The position numbers were made by a program, and so were the translations under genes. Below are positions 33,941 through 47,222 of a DNA stretch of 64,000 nucleotides, in pieces. The stretch lies in assembly GCA_029255685.2 (NCBI GenBank), contig CM055317.2:18206001-18270000 (forward strand), in the 5' to 3' direction. The notes beneath the pieces are model-generated. The model worked only from the letters and a program-made list of their open reading frames with translations. It did not search any database and was not told where the DNA came from. Position 1 is the stretch's first letter. The number at the start of each line of letters is the position of its first letter. This stretch comes from Silene conica. Taxonomy: Eukaryota > Streptophyta > Magnoliopsida > Caryophyllales > Caryophyllaceae.

Positions 33941-36900
33941 TTATGTAGCTAGGCCTGTTGTTTTACAAATGGGGCACAGATTCTTCTGTGCCAGCCATTG
34001 CTTTATACATTCTGTGTGGAAATCATGTCCACAGTCCAGGGTTCCAATGTCTTCACCGTCCCTGTATTCTTCCTGTCAAAATCAATACTCGAGGCATTAG
34101 AAGACAGAAGCACTGTTGTTTCCGGTAAAACACCCAAAAATACACAATACACAATACACCATATAATTAGTATTGTACAGTGGCTGATAAGTGATGAGCG
34201 ATGTATTACTGTTGGCCTGTTAGGTGAAGGTATATCAGGTCTATAACAAGGGAAATGGCAACAATTATTTTGGCATTGGAACAAGGAAATGGCGACAAGG
34301 ATGGAATAAGTACTATACTGGTGGCAGAAGCCTAAATTACCTGACAAACACAGCAAGGTTCCGCCTCTGTGAGATCATCGGTCATCGTATGAACATGCTT
34401 GTGCTGTTTCATACATTTTAAAATCATCCCTTCGCTTAGCCCAGTGCACACGTACCCAATGCGCTCTTCCAAAGCCAAGAGTTCCTGTGATTCAATATAT
34501 GTCATACTCTGCCAACACAATAAGAGTGGAACAAGTAGACAGCATTTCAAGTATAATCAGAGTATATACCTCGTAAGACATGTTATCCACGTCAAGCCTC
34601 ATATCCCTATGCTGATCATGTATATCAGCCATTCCGAAAAACACTGATTGATCAAGTAGCATAACATCCTGCAACCCACATTATTCGATGTGAACTTCGT
34701 CGCCAAAAACAACCCAATTGATTGGAGTCAAATACTTTATCAAATACAAACCACAGATAGATTAGACGTTTGCTAATATGAGTCACAAAATTCAGCAAGA
34801 AATCCAAAAACGCAAGTATTACTAATCCACCAAACCAAGGTAAAACATGTGTCAAGGTAAACGAAGGTAAAACACACGTTTCTTCCTAAATAATGAAAAT
34901 GAAACACAATTAGCGTTTGAGTAGGTCTCTTAGACTATTTATTAATTGGACAATAAGTTAAAAAAAAAAAAGGTAAAAAAAAAAGAATAAATAAACATAA
35001 AAGATAGATTAAAAGTAAAAAAATGAAAAGTAAAATAATCAAGCCCATGTTCACATGCTATACGTTCCTGACTTCCTGCCAATCCCTGCCATTGGTCCAA
35101 TTTTAGTTTTGTAATTTTTTTTAAAAAAGGGATATAAAATTAATAGTTTACAAAATCAAGAAGTAAAAAGTAAATTAATGTTGTAAATTTTTATTCACTA
35201 TGATTGAGACCACATTTGATATATTTTATCGATAAAATAAATTACTTGCTGCATATGGGAAAAAAAAAAGAGAAAAAAATTCAAACTTACATATATACAT
35301 TAAAATATTACCTCTAAACTATACAAAAAAAATTGGGTTAAGGATTGGAGTATAGTATAAAATAAGCAAGAGAATTGTTGGGTTAAAATAGGCGAAGGTA
35401 GCACTTAATAAAACATCCTCCATAAAACACAAGATCTATGGCTAGCAAGTAACTTATGGCTTTAAGCAAAAGAAATTAATATTTTAATGCAAGAACTAGG
35501 ACTAAGTAAGGTTGCAGAAACTACGACTAAGTAAAAGGCTGCAGGAACTAGTGACAACGTAGCCTTGTAACTTCCTTACATATCGGTTCTGAAACTGAGT
35601 TCTAAAATCATAGCAATATAGTAGTTACATGTCAAGAGTTCTTAAATCACACACAGTCTCCCAGTTGAAATTCCTGTGTAGATACGTGATTGTTCAACGA
35701 CTCAACTTTAAAGCCAAGCCACTTAGCTATTGAATAGTGGTTATCTATCAGATTTTAAGTCCATCAAAAGTTGGGATTGAGACATTTCATGTGCCGAACC
35801 TTTGATACCCAAACACCTCTAGTAAAGATGTCATTGGCATTAAACGTGAGATGATAGCCAATTTCCTCGTACGATAGTAGGACCTACATTAATGGTTCTC
35901 CGGCCAGTTACTCTATTCCACCAGTCATGAATTGGGTGCACGTTTAGCTTGTGTAAGTGTGCTTAGTCTTTCTCACTGTGTGAGGAAAGGGAACTTCGAC
36001 AGAGGAAATGATAACAATTCATGGACATTTACGATGAAATGAAACCAAGTTCCAAGTAACAAATCAAGTACACAGGTTTAATACATTGCATCAAGGCAAG
36101 GAAAACAAACCTCAATTCGCAACCCTTCACCACCTCTACGAATGATATCCAGTGCATTTCTAATCTGTTTAAGACATGTATGTATCACCATCAATTTCCA
36201 ATATGTATAATAGTGTATACTGTATACACACAGGATAGTAAGAACTAGCTGCCTATCATTACAAACCAAAAAGTAAAATAAATTTAACAAGAATCTCGAC
36301 ATTCAGTTCTGCACTTCTGCATCTCATACGTCTGATCCTTTTGCCTAATAGTTAGCAGTATCAACACATCATAACCATGGTAAAAACATTCATTGCGGTA
36401 AAGTTCGTGCGGCAGCGGTAACGGAACTTCTACATGAAAAACAATACTCCCTCCTATTTCATGATGTTACCCTTTTCTTTTCCACCCAATTTCATTGTTG
36501 TTCCCTCTCTCCCTTTTTGGACAACTTTGCGCAGTCCAAAATCAATTTGATGTGGGGTCATGTATATTCTCTGGTCCCATATTTCTTATACTAAAACGAA
36601 AAGGGAACATCATATGAAATAAGAGGGAGTAGGTCACTTGTGATACGCTCTTAAATTGAAAATATTTATCAAGTGTGTTAGTTCTTCATGCCTCGAAATA
36701 AGAAATTTTAGTTAGATTTTCCATAGTTGTAGTCCGTAACATCTCTCTTTTACAAACACAAACACCATTTACCTATACGCACATCAACCAATCTTTATTT
36801 CAAAATATAATAGGTAATATAGAATAAGTCACAGAAATATAATAGGTAATATTGAATAAGTCACGGGCCAATTTGGGGCATTTGGATCATACTTTGAGGT

Positions 36901-39900
36901 GGGTTAACTAACAGTCAATGGCTTTTACTCTCCTCCCTCACCCAAAAGTATGAGATATGTTGGTCCTAATCTAGAGGATCAACCTAGTTTTCTTTCCTTA
37001 TCAGGGAAAAATACTATACCCATTTCAATCAATTAGCCCTATTGACTATTCTTTGTAAGCATCAATTGAGGTTCGTTAAGTGAAATACAGGAAGTACTGT
37101 TTATCAGAACAGGACAATCCTATAAGATTGACATGATGTTGACGTCAAGACATTAAAACCAGGCAAAACCGCAAACCTGGTTTTAATTACACTAGCAAAC
37201 AACGAATAATGCAAGCTCTCCAAGAAGTCACTGCAAGGATGCCAGAAACATGCCAAATGCTCAGTCCAAGTAACTAATACAATGCACAAAGCATTGCTTC
37301 AAACATGTAATCTTCATTTCGACAAAAATTATCGAGTGTAGATTCAAAACCTCATCAATGTGCATGGCTACTATTAGGATCAACTCCAAGGGGAAACTAT
37401 AACACGATTTCCTGTTACTCAAATTCGATATACACTAGTGAAGTTCAAATTTTTGTAGAAGAGGAACAGAATAACAGCGATGAGAGGTTGGAGAGACAAA
37501 CTTCTATTTTCAAAGGCTTAGAGGAGATGTGTGAAGAACAACAAAAAAAAATAGAGAGAGGAAACAGATCAATAATTTGTGAATTACTTGGGTAAAGAGG
37601 AGAGATAAAGAGTGTCGTAAGATTATAGGCAAGGTAAAATTGACATAGAAAGTTCAATTTCGAAAGGGAAAGGGTGTTAACTCTTACAGCATTCCACGGA
37701 TACAAGATAGTGAGAGATAAGGTGAACGACCAACCCAAACATTGATCATTTACTAAATTTAACATAATGCAAATGAAAAGTCATACAAGAGAAATGACAC
37801 TATAGCTGTTGGACCTACAGTAAAGTTCGCCTTGTTCATTAGAAAGTGGCTCTTTTGACCCATAAAAGGACCAGGTAAGTCCTGTGTATTTTTTAAACAT
37901 AAACACACATAGGCCCGGCAGCTAACCTATCCTAAAGTTGCTATCTTGTTTGTCCGTGGGATAAAAATCTATTTTAGGCCAGTCATTGTCTGGCCCAAGC
38001 CTACATTTAATCACCTCTAACATATAAAGCACGGGGAAAATAGCTTAGAAGGTCTATTGCTGTGGAGCATTACCTCCTCTATCCAATGAAGTAAGCATTT
38101 GAGGTTTTGTAACGGAGAAAGGGGAGAAATGAAGGAAGACAGCAAGGGAGAAAGGTGTTCTAGAATTTTGCATTGGAAACTATACACTATATCATCAATG
38201 CAACGCAGCAAAATATAGGTTTTACGCTGAAATGGTCACAGCTTAAATCAAAGGCTGTATGCCTGTATATAATGTATGTCGAAAGTTTTGTGTATCCAAG
38301 AGATGTAAATATTCAGAACAGAAAAAAACAGAAAATAACTCTTTGATAACTGGTACGACAAGAAGCTTGCCTCTTATGAATTTACACCTCGCAAAATTTA
38401 AACCTCACAAAGTCGCTGAGAAAAGTTCCCAAACACCAATATTTGAAACTTGTAAACTGCATAAATTCAAAGCAATTCATTTGAACACAAAATTGCTCGA
38501 CAATACTCATTTACAATCACTTGGTAATGCAGCAGGATAACTGATATAGACGAAAAAAATCTCCAACTCAAGCAAACTCAGCCAAACCGACTCCCTCTAT
38601 CCTCATTGGGCAGCGTTAAACTCAGCAAATTTTGCATTAAATAATAATAACAAAAAATATATATCGAAAAGAAGTATAACATTTAAGAGAAGCAAGACGA
38701 ACCTCTGAGACAAGCCTGCTTCTTCCTTCACCAGCAGCCGCTAAAGCTCGCAAATAAGGAATTCCACCAGCACCATCACCTTGCCTCTCCAACCATAATG
38801 CCGATCTAGAGTGTAGGCGATTATGCCCTTGATTTACACCACTGGAGGGAAGTACACCATCTTGCGAGGAAGCAGGAATGGAACGCTGTTGGCTACTACT
38901 ACTGCTGCTTTGGCCTGCAATATCAGATCCAGCTGTAGATATCAGTGACCTACGAACATATTCCGACAATCTCCGAGAGTACTGCGATGGAGGATGGCGA
39001 TGAGAAGACCAACTGGGTCCCACTGATGAGGGAGGCCCAACATTAGAGCCTGGGCGGGAACTTGACCCAGCATTTCTCGATATTCCGACACTACCACTAT
39101 TAAGGTTCCAGTTTGTTGGATGTGAAGCCGGATTCCTAGCTTCAATTGGAGGTAAAAACATAGGATGCTCTCCAATGTTTCTTGGTAGATTTCTAGAGCT
39201 AAAATCATCAGGCACTACATCGTCTCTCTCTCCAGACCCAGATGAACTTCCAGGCCTTAATGTATTCCACCTATGGGATTGCCCACTACGTCGCATAGTA
39301 GATGCACGCATTAGGGCAGATTGGTTTTGTTGAAGCGAGGTCTCTTGCGGAATCTGTGACACCAAGTCATGAGAATGGCTAATGGGAACAAATCTCAACG
39401 GCTGATGGACTGATGGAATATCGGGGTGCCTGGTAACACTGGTAGGCACTGGTAAAAACGAATTATTTGACATAGAATCTTGCTGAATGGATAGATTTAC
39501 TCTCGACCTGTAAATCCTTTGAGAGCTTTCTAACCCACCAAGCACATTAAGAGGATGCAGATTGTCATTGGAGACTCGTCCACTCAATCCCAACCCAAGT
39601 CTTGGATTGACCTGTTCAGGGAGACTAACATTAGAAGAACTTCCAGGCGTATCAAAATGAGGAGAAATCCCCCGCCACAGGCTATCTTCTGCCCCAGGAA
39701 AGCAACTTCCACCACTAGATGATTGACCAGCATTTCCTTCAAGAGATTTCCTCTTACAGGACAACCGGCGACCATCCAAAGAGCAACCAGGTCTGCCATC
39801 ATCATCTTCAACAAGAAACCCACCACTACCAGATGATGTACTGGCCGAAGTGTGGAACTTATTCTCGAATCCAAAAGCTGTTGACGAATTAGGGCAGTCC

Positions 39901-40382
39901 ATCTCATCATCAACTCTATGGTAGCGCGCCTCGTTTAAATCAAAGCTTTGAGAAGCCGAACTCGCGCTGGACCCTCGGACAATTTGATTGGCACTAAGGT
40001 TCAAATTAATATCAGGTTGTGAAACAAGATTTCCAGGCTCGTGTTGCTGCAAATCCAACCTCAACCCAACACCAATTGAGGTATTAATTGGAGGTGACCA
40101 GCCACTTTGAGTTGACTGACCGGCGATGTTATGTGGGGCTACAGAATTCGGGTCACCAATATTCCATCGGCTAAAGTTCCGACCTTCTGGATTAACACTG
40201 CTCACATAAGTGTTATCTGAATTGCCAGCTGAAATCATATAATCAGGTAACCTGCTATCAGCAGGATTTGGAAGATTATTCCAACAAATTTGCTGGTCTG
40301 CACCCACATTGGTAGATGGAGACCCGTAATCAAAATTTATTGAATCTGGCAAGGAACCAATGGCACTCCTCTGCCCTTGCAT
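33941..40382 (-). CDS. RING-H2 E3 ubiquitin-protein ligase, MBR1/MBR2/RHG1A family
   Basis: Coding exons are 40382-38703, 36164-36111, 34668-34570, 34484-34341 and 34072-33941, every junction GT-AG and phase 0, giving 702 residues. The start MQGQRSAIGSLPDSINFD is the family N-terminus; an upstream in-frame ATG at 40481 lies in the intron before the acceptor at 40403. Residues 1-560 are Ser/Gly/Asn-rich and disordered, with basic CKRKSLEG and acidic DLN words. Exon 3 supplies IRNALDIIRRGGEGLRIE, exon 4 DVMLLDQSVFFGMADIHDQH and exon 5 ELLALEERIG. The C-terminal RING-H2 has all eight ligands: C655, C658, C673, H675, H678, C681, C692, C695. In Arabidopsis MBR1 and MBR2 target Mediator subunit MED25 and promote flowering; other family members have different partners, so the substrate here is inferred. 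Length fits the family (about 650-700). No lesion seen. Confidence 0.93.
36447..36629. mobile_element. Stowaway MITE in intron of the E3 ligase gene
   Basis: Ends CTCCCTCCTATTTCATGATG and its complement CATATGAAATAAGAGGGAG pair, and TA flanks both sides (36445-36446, 36630-36631). It is 183 bp long and lies in the 2.5-kb intron between the long exon and the 54-bp exon. Confidence 0.85.
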
Positions 40383-40402
40383 CACTGTGTCTGTATGATT
40401 TC

Positions 40403-41436
40403 CTAGGAAAAATGTTTCTACAAGAAGGAAAATCAAATTATGATTTATGTGATTTCTAAAACTTCTCAACCGAACCCACAAACTAAGAAGAGAAAGACGT
40501 TTTAACAGCTTTGTAGGACAGTCATAAACTCAAATTAAGACATAGCAGTGAACAGTGTGCAATTCCAACACACTAACAAGTTATCAAAGTTCTTCAGAGT
40601 ACATGCAAATGCTAAAACAAAGCATTGTTCGCATATAAAACAAGAGGACAACTACACTCTACAGATGATCTAGATAGAAGCTAAGGACTTTATTCGCAAT
40701 GAAGATAGATTGATCTAATAGCGATTGAAGGCAACAAAACAGATGCAATAATGAATCAACACTAGCCAACAGTGCTCCCACCACATTCTATTACTCACAG
40801 TGGTTTATTTATCAATGCTAAACCTCCAAAGCATGACTACTAAAACAACCATTAACATGATGAAGCATAATGTACATCAAGGGGGGTGAAACATACAACA
40901 CAAGGAAAGCCTGAGAACCCGTTAACGCCACAAAACCCCAATTCTACACCACAAAACCCTAATCCTACACCTAAAAACCCACACATTTCGCGAGACTTAC
41001 ACCAGCATTGCAAATATAATCATCAGATATTCTACAGACTTTGTTTATCAGTAACATTTTAAAATTGATTATCATCCATTGTTATTTACTTGTAACTTTC
41101 ATCTGCCATAAACACACATGAAATCAGAAAAAGATTAAAACTTTCCACAGAAAACAAGCAACCAACAACATCATCTGAAGCTGAGCTATAAGCTGAATAA
41201 TCACACATCATCAACACAGCAAAATGAAGAACAACAAATTCACAAAACCCTGCAAAAATAAATTTAATCAAGCAGACTAACAGCTACAGATTCCAAGATT
41301 CTGCAGAAAATCCAGAAATATATCCCAAAAAATAAATATTCAAATAACAAAAAGTAGACAGCATACACAGAAATTGATCACCAAAAAACCCAGGAAAAAA
41401 ATGATTAAAAAAACAAGAAAAATAGTTGATGCTTAC
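40403..41436 (-). other. Intron in the 5' UTR of the E3 ligase gene
   Basis: The donor GTAAGC (41436-41431) and acceptor TTTTTCCTAG (ending 40403) bound a 1,034-bp intron whose downstream exon starts 20 bases before the ATG. Leader introns are common in this gene family. Confidence 0.7.
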
Positions 41437-41740
41437 CAGAGAAGACCCAGTTGGATCTGCCTAAAAACTAAAAAAAATGATGAAATTAAACTGAAGAAAA
41501 TGGGAAGAACATAAAGGGAAAATAATCAAGAAAAAATCAGAAAAAATAGAAAAAAATGATGTCTGTAAAATGGGTAAAAGAAGAAAAAAAAGAAAAAAAG
41601 AAAAAAAGAAAGAAGACGAAAAAAAACAGAGTGAGAAAATGGGAGGAAGAGAGAAGTTGAAGGCTTTGGAAGATGAGAAGAGAAGAGAGACAGAGAGACA
41701 GAGAGGTGTGGATTAAACAAGGGAAGAGAAGAGAGGGGTC
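41437..41740 (-). promoter_or_regulatory. 5' UTR exon of the E3 ligase gene (CT-rich leader)
   Basis: On the minus strand this stretch is a dense pyrimidine leader (CTCTCTGTCTCTCTG, long TTTTCTTC runs) that ends at a clean CTCTG/GTAAGC donor. CT-rich leaders mark many plant housekeeping and regulatory genes. The upstream limit is an estimate. A TATA-like TATATACA lies near 41810-41820 on the minus strand. Confidence 0.6.
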
Positions 41741-42064
41741 AGTCAGTAACCTGCATTTTTTACAAAAACAACCACATATTATTAATTATTAATATTTATT
41801 AATTAAATTGTGTATATAACATTCATTAAATTATGATTTGGTAATGACAAATTAGTCATGGGAAAAAAAAGATACAGACTGATTTATTTGGACATGTCTT
41901 TACTCTTTCCCTAAACAAAAGTTTGTGAAAGATCCTTTATGTTAATCTTGGTGGTTGGTGGTGTATTCACACATTTAATTTCGACGTTGGCTAAAAATAT
42001 TGTCATGCTTTCCGCTATAATATTCGCCTTTATCTATATCTTCACTAATAATAAATGAGATTTT

Positions 42065-42471
42065 GGAACATACGTTATTACCTCAAATTTTTCTTAGTTT
42101 TTGAGCACATAAATATTTTTTTGACCCTATGAATATTTTTTTAAACTTATGAATATTTTTTCTGAAGCTTATGAATATTTTTTTTTTAACTTATTACGTC
42201 AAATTTTATTTATTTTTGAGCATATGAGTATTTTTTTGAGCTTATAAAAATTTACAAGTTGAATTTTAATTTTTTTTGTTAAAATTAAAATATAATTAAG
42301 TTTATATCTAATGTTTTTGAGTTTTGTTATAAGTTTTTGAGTTTAAAGTTTTAATAACTTAACTCAAAAACTTTATACCAATACTCATAATTTTTAAAAC
42401 AAAACTCAAAAATATTATTATAAATGTTCAAAAAGTATAAAATTGGTGGTAATACATCGGATGTATGGTCC
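42065..42471. mobile_element. MITE with about 25-bp terminal repeats, copy 1
   Basis: GGAACATACGTTATTACC at the left mirrors GGTAATACATCGGATGTATGGTCC at the right. The interior repeats GAGCTTATGAATATTTTTT-like words. A second copy lies 73 bp downstream in the same orientation. The superfamily is unclear because no target duplication is evident. Confidence 0.65.
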
Positions 42472-42544
42472 TCTTAATGCCTAACTTTCATCTAATAACA
42501 TTCCGTAGTTTTAAGAGTTTGAGATAGGTCAAATATGAGAAATA

Positions 42545-42952
42545 GGAACATACATCGGAGGTACTACCTCACATTTTTTAGTTTTTGAGCAGATGTATAA
42601 TTTTTTTGAGCATATGAATGTTTTTTTGAGCTTATGAATATTTTTTTGAGCATATTACCTTAAATTTTATTTATTTTTGAGCATGTGAGTTTTTTTTGAG
42701 TATATGTGTATTTTTTCTGAGCTTATAAAAATTTATAAGTTAGATTTTAATTTTTTTCGTTAAAACTAAAATATAGCTAAATTTATATGTAATGTTTTTG
42801 AGTTTTATTTTATGTTTTTGAGCTTAATGTTTTAATAACTTAACTCAAAAACTTTATAACAATACTCATAATTTTTAAAACAAAACTCAAAAACATTATT
42901 ATAAATGCTCATAAAGTATAAAGTTGGTGGTAGTACATCGAATGTATGGTCC
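42545..42952. mobile_element. MITE, copy 2 in tandem
   Basis: Ends GGAACATACATCGGAGG and TCGAATGTATGGTCC. It aligns with copy 1 along its whole length (407 and 408 bp), with scattered substitutions throughout, so the two are not a recent duplication. Confidence 0.65.
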
Positions 42953-44479
42953 TCCTACTGGTCAAATATATATAACTTGCATATATAAAAATGTATAGCG
43001 AAAAGTAATATACTTCCTCATATTCCATATATTGTTCTCCTTTGAGTTGAGCACTAGGGTTAAGATAGGAAGTAAAATAAGTGTAAAAAATTGGGTGAAA
43101 TTTGGTGATAAGAAAGAGATGAATAATTAGAAATTAAATAAGAAATTGTGGGTTACAAACTTTAAAAAAGGAATAAAATAGAAGTAAAGAGTTTGATGGG
43201 GTTTGATAATAGGAGAAAAATTAATAAAATAAAAATAAAAAATTTCAAAATAGAAAATGAGAAGAAAATTTGAATAATCCGTTTTATGAAATAAGTAAGG
43301 ATATATTGAATGAAGCACTATTTATTAGTATAATATTTACCCCATTTTAAAATTAAAATAAATAGTGAGTTCGAGAATTTGTGTTTTAAAATGTACTCGT
43401 AGGTAGTTTAACAAGAAAGGTACAAGTAGCTTTAGTTGCACTGTTTGAGGCATAATGCTGAACTGCTGTACCAAATGCTACTCTTCTATTCCCCTTTTCC
43501 AGTTAAAAAAAAAGGGAAAAGAGCAACAAATTATTGTTATAATTTATTGATAAAATAAGAATAATGATGTTAGTAATGGAATTAGTCATATTGTGTAACT
43601 TACAAGGTCACATTATTCACATTTGGTTCATTGGATTCTTTTGACTCTAAACACTCTTTCTTATCAAATTATACACATTCATGCACCTATCAATGCAAAC
43701 TTGACGACTCACACAAACGCACACAAGTACACACTATCACTATAAATTCACATTAGCTTCCCCGAATAATTTTGCTTGTTACGGATAATATTCGTTATAA
43801 GTTGGGGACTGTAGACTCCTCTCACAATAAAATAAGGGGACTTATTAAATTTTGTACACGATTTTAATTTGTCCTTTTATTCCGATTTTAGCCCACTCAC
43901 TTTTCACATACAATTAGGGAGGATTATAATCAAAAGCAAAAAATCCACCCAAAAAGCATGTATGTTCCGCCACCCCACCACCTCTCGTCCCACCACCAGA
44001 CGATCACCACCAAAATGCACCACCAACATCTGCCATAAATCGATCTATTAGCAAGCGCCATAAACCGATCCACTTTCAATAATTCAAAATCTCAAATTCC
44101 TAAATTATAAACCCTAATTGTAAAAACTCGTTTTCTTTAAGATGAAAAAACATTCATTTAATCAATTAAAAGACGTGTACTAAATATGTTGATAGAACGA
44201 CGAAATTACTTGTGATATGTGCGGATTAAAATCCATAATTAGTTAAATTATTACCATTTTGGTTAGGAATGAAAGGAAGAGAGAGAGTTTTTTTTAGTTG
44301 TTTTTTTAACTAAGGGTAAATTCGAAATAAAATGACAAATAGTGTACAGGATTAAGTAAAATCATGTGCGAGATTTAGCAGATGCATAAAATAAGTGGGA
44401 GAGCGAGTGGGAAAGGGGATATTGTCACTTGTATTTGCATAATGTGAGTTATTCATCTTAAGCTTGTAACGGATAGTTT
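42953..44479. other. AT-rich spacer
   Basis: No gene seen. A decayed Stowaway-like pair may lie at about 43012-43300 (TACTTCCTCATATTCC against GAAATAAGTAAGGATA). The stretch 44380-44520 ends with GTAACGGATAGTTTCCGTC, related in wording to the MULE ends at 49146 and 60100. Confidence 0.35.
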
Positions 44480-47222
44480 CCGTCTTCAATGAGAATTTGT
44501 GTTGTTTCTAATATCATTTTACCTAATATTATTGTTAAGTATTGTCAATCAATGGTGTGCCTCTTCCATTCCATACTTTTGGTATTTATAGTACATCGAA
44601 CTAGGGTTAACATACACAGAAGCCCGATACATGACATGGTACATACGGGTTAAGCCTGTTACCCCTCTCAAGTTGGAGCATACGAATTAACAATGCCCAA
44701 CTTGTCAAGTACATAAACAAAATGCGTGACCCCTAATGCTTTAGTAAATACATTGAGCCAAAGATATAAGACCAGGCTTGACCGCGTCACGAACAAAGTG
44801 ACAGTCGATCTCAATATGTTTGGTGCGCTCGTGGTGTTGGAGCTAGTGTCCTCAACAGTTAATGCGACAACACGGATACATCTCTTAAAGGAACACAGGG
44901 TATACTTTGTATTTTAGCTAGTTGATTCACGTTTATCAATAACGGTTGGCTTGCTAAAAACTTTGACGTTATTGTCATACAGATGACGGTAATCAACTGG
45001 TCCCTAAGAGTCACACCTAAAGGATGGAATCTGAGAGATATGATTAGATGAAAATGTAATCATATTGATACCCTATATGACTAAATGGTTAGTCAATGTA
45101 ATGATGACATAATTATTTAATACTGATTAAATAATATTAGCTAAGACGAATTAAAATGTTAATTCGTAATTAAATATAAAATGTTATATTTAATTATGTG
45201 TAATGAAATTATTTAATAAAGATTAGATGATTTAATTAAATATAAAAGGTTATATTTAATTAGTGGATTATAAATATAAGATATTTATAAGATAAAACAT
45301 TACACAAGAGAGAGCGATATAACCGATTCTATAAAGATAGAATTTCGGTTAGAGCAACTATTAAATTGTTCAGTTGTTATGAAGTGTTGTAGGTAGAACC
45401 AAATACTGATTTGGGGAATCCTAGTTGATGTCTAATAGCAAGGTTTTTTGCAGCTATAAATAGGACATTCACTCTGCACTTAAAGAGAACGAGTTACACG
45501 ACTACTTCCCTCCTCTCTCTCTCTCTCTATAGCTTTCATCTTACACAAAATTAAAGATAATATTGCAATTTCTAGCTCAGGAAAGGGTATTTCTCAGGAC
45601 ATCTTGGGTGCAACGATTAGGAGGATATCTGTTTTGATATCTGATCTTAGGCCTTTGCAAGGACAGAAGGTTAATTCTTGATCCCAAACTTTGTATCTTG
45701 TTCTTCGTTTATGACTATAAATCACACATTATAAATTTGTTATAATCCTGCATATAAAGAATTGGGAATAAATACATATATTTTTCCCACACGTGGAACA
45801 CCGGATTCTGAGCAATATTTATGGCAAATTTGTTATCGCAGGTAACCGATATAGGGGAAGTGAGAGAGACACCAAAATCCCCGAGTAAGTCTTTAAGCCA
45901 TTTTAGTTCGCAAGTGAGGGAAGCTAACGAGCGATATTCCGACTCAGCAGAAGAGAGACACAATGAGTTGCTTTTTGGTCTTCCAGGAAATGGGAGAAGG
46001 GCCAAGAAAAACAATTCACCCAGTAAGAGACCGACGAGTACGAGCGCACGACCCCCAATCAGCGTCCCACCAACCCCTCAGTGTTAAGTCATTCGGTACT
46101 CGAAGTAGGATGCCTTGACCGAGAGTGCCGTTTAAATAACGTACCGTGTGCATCGCCGCTTGCCAATGGTCCTGTCGGGGAGAACTCATGAACTGTGATA
46201 GATATGAACAATGTATGTAATGTCGGGGCGGGTAACCGCGAGATGAATCAATCGCCCAACGAGACGGCGATAAATTTCAGGGGTCGGAATCAACGGACTA
46301 GACGAGCTGCTAAGACGATGGTGTCGTTCTATCGGTGTAGGAGGCGACTTGAAACCCAGAAGGCCAACTTCCGAAATCACATCAAGCGTGTATTTTCGTT
46401 GGCGAAGAAAAATGCCCGTAGAATTGCGGGCCACCTCAATACCCAGAAAATATTTTAGTTCGCCCAGGCCCTTCATATGAAAACACTTATTGAGATAAGA
46501 TTTAAACGCGGAAAAAGCAGACAAGTCATTGCCCCAAAGAATTAAATCGTCCACGTAAAAAAGGACATGGAGTTGCACCGTATCACGCACAAGTGTAAAC
46601 AACGAATAATCATGATAACCCTGAGAGAAACCAGCATCGGAGGACCTGTTTGAGCCCATATAACGACTTCCGAAGACGACATACAAGGTCAGGAACCGGG
46701 GACTGAAAACCCGGAGGCAAGCGAATATAGACCTCCTCATCAAGGTCACCATAGAGGAAAGCATTATGGACATCCATCTGATGAAGATGCCAATTTTTCG
46801 AAGCAACGACAGCGAGGAAATAGCGTATTGTCGTCATTTTAGCAACCGGGGCAAACGTCTCATCATAATCTACCCCTTCTGTCTGATGATTTCCAAATAC
46901 AACCAAGCGGGCTTCAAGGCGTTCAATGGTGGAGTCGGATTTGTATTTACTTTTATAGAGTCATTTGCTGCCGAGAGCTTTCTTACCGGGAGGAAGTGGT
47001 TCCATAGTCCAAGTGTCATTATCAACAAGGGCTTTCATTTCGGCCTCCATAGCTAGACACCATCCCTTATCTTTCACAGCCTCTTTAAAATTCCGTGGCT
47101 TCGTCTGAGAGGTAAGGGCGGCCAAGTAAGACTGATACGGAACATAAAATTTATGACAAGAGAAATAATTAGCTAAGGGATACAAGTTACTTGAGGTAGA
47201 TGAAGGCGTAGACTGAGTTAGG
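44480..47222 (-). mobile_element. Broken Copia element: reverse transcriptase, RNase H and LTR scrap
   Basis: On the minus strand, Copia reverse transcriptase wording ([39 protein letters not shown]-type FYVDDLILWG) is followed by RNase H (SSAESEYRSLASLTCELKWL) and the tail that contains [16 protein letters not shown]. It ends at about 44662 in what looks like the start of a 3' LTR. Gag, protease and integrase are missing, and the upstream edge abuts LINE sequence at about 47223. It has several breaks and is split by a solo LTR. An old fossil. Confidence 0.85.
44835..45791 (-). mobile_element. Solo LTR, Copia lineage, 957 bp, nested in the Copia fragment
   Basis: TGTTGGAGCTAGTGTCC to TTTTTCCCACA, with perfect 5-bp target duplications CGTGG (44830-44834, 45792-45796). 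It falls within the RNase H region of the older Copia. Shared blocks place it with the LTRs at 7293 and 11159; orientation by those blocks is plus-like, and the strand given is that of the host fossil. Confidence 0.85.
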
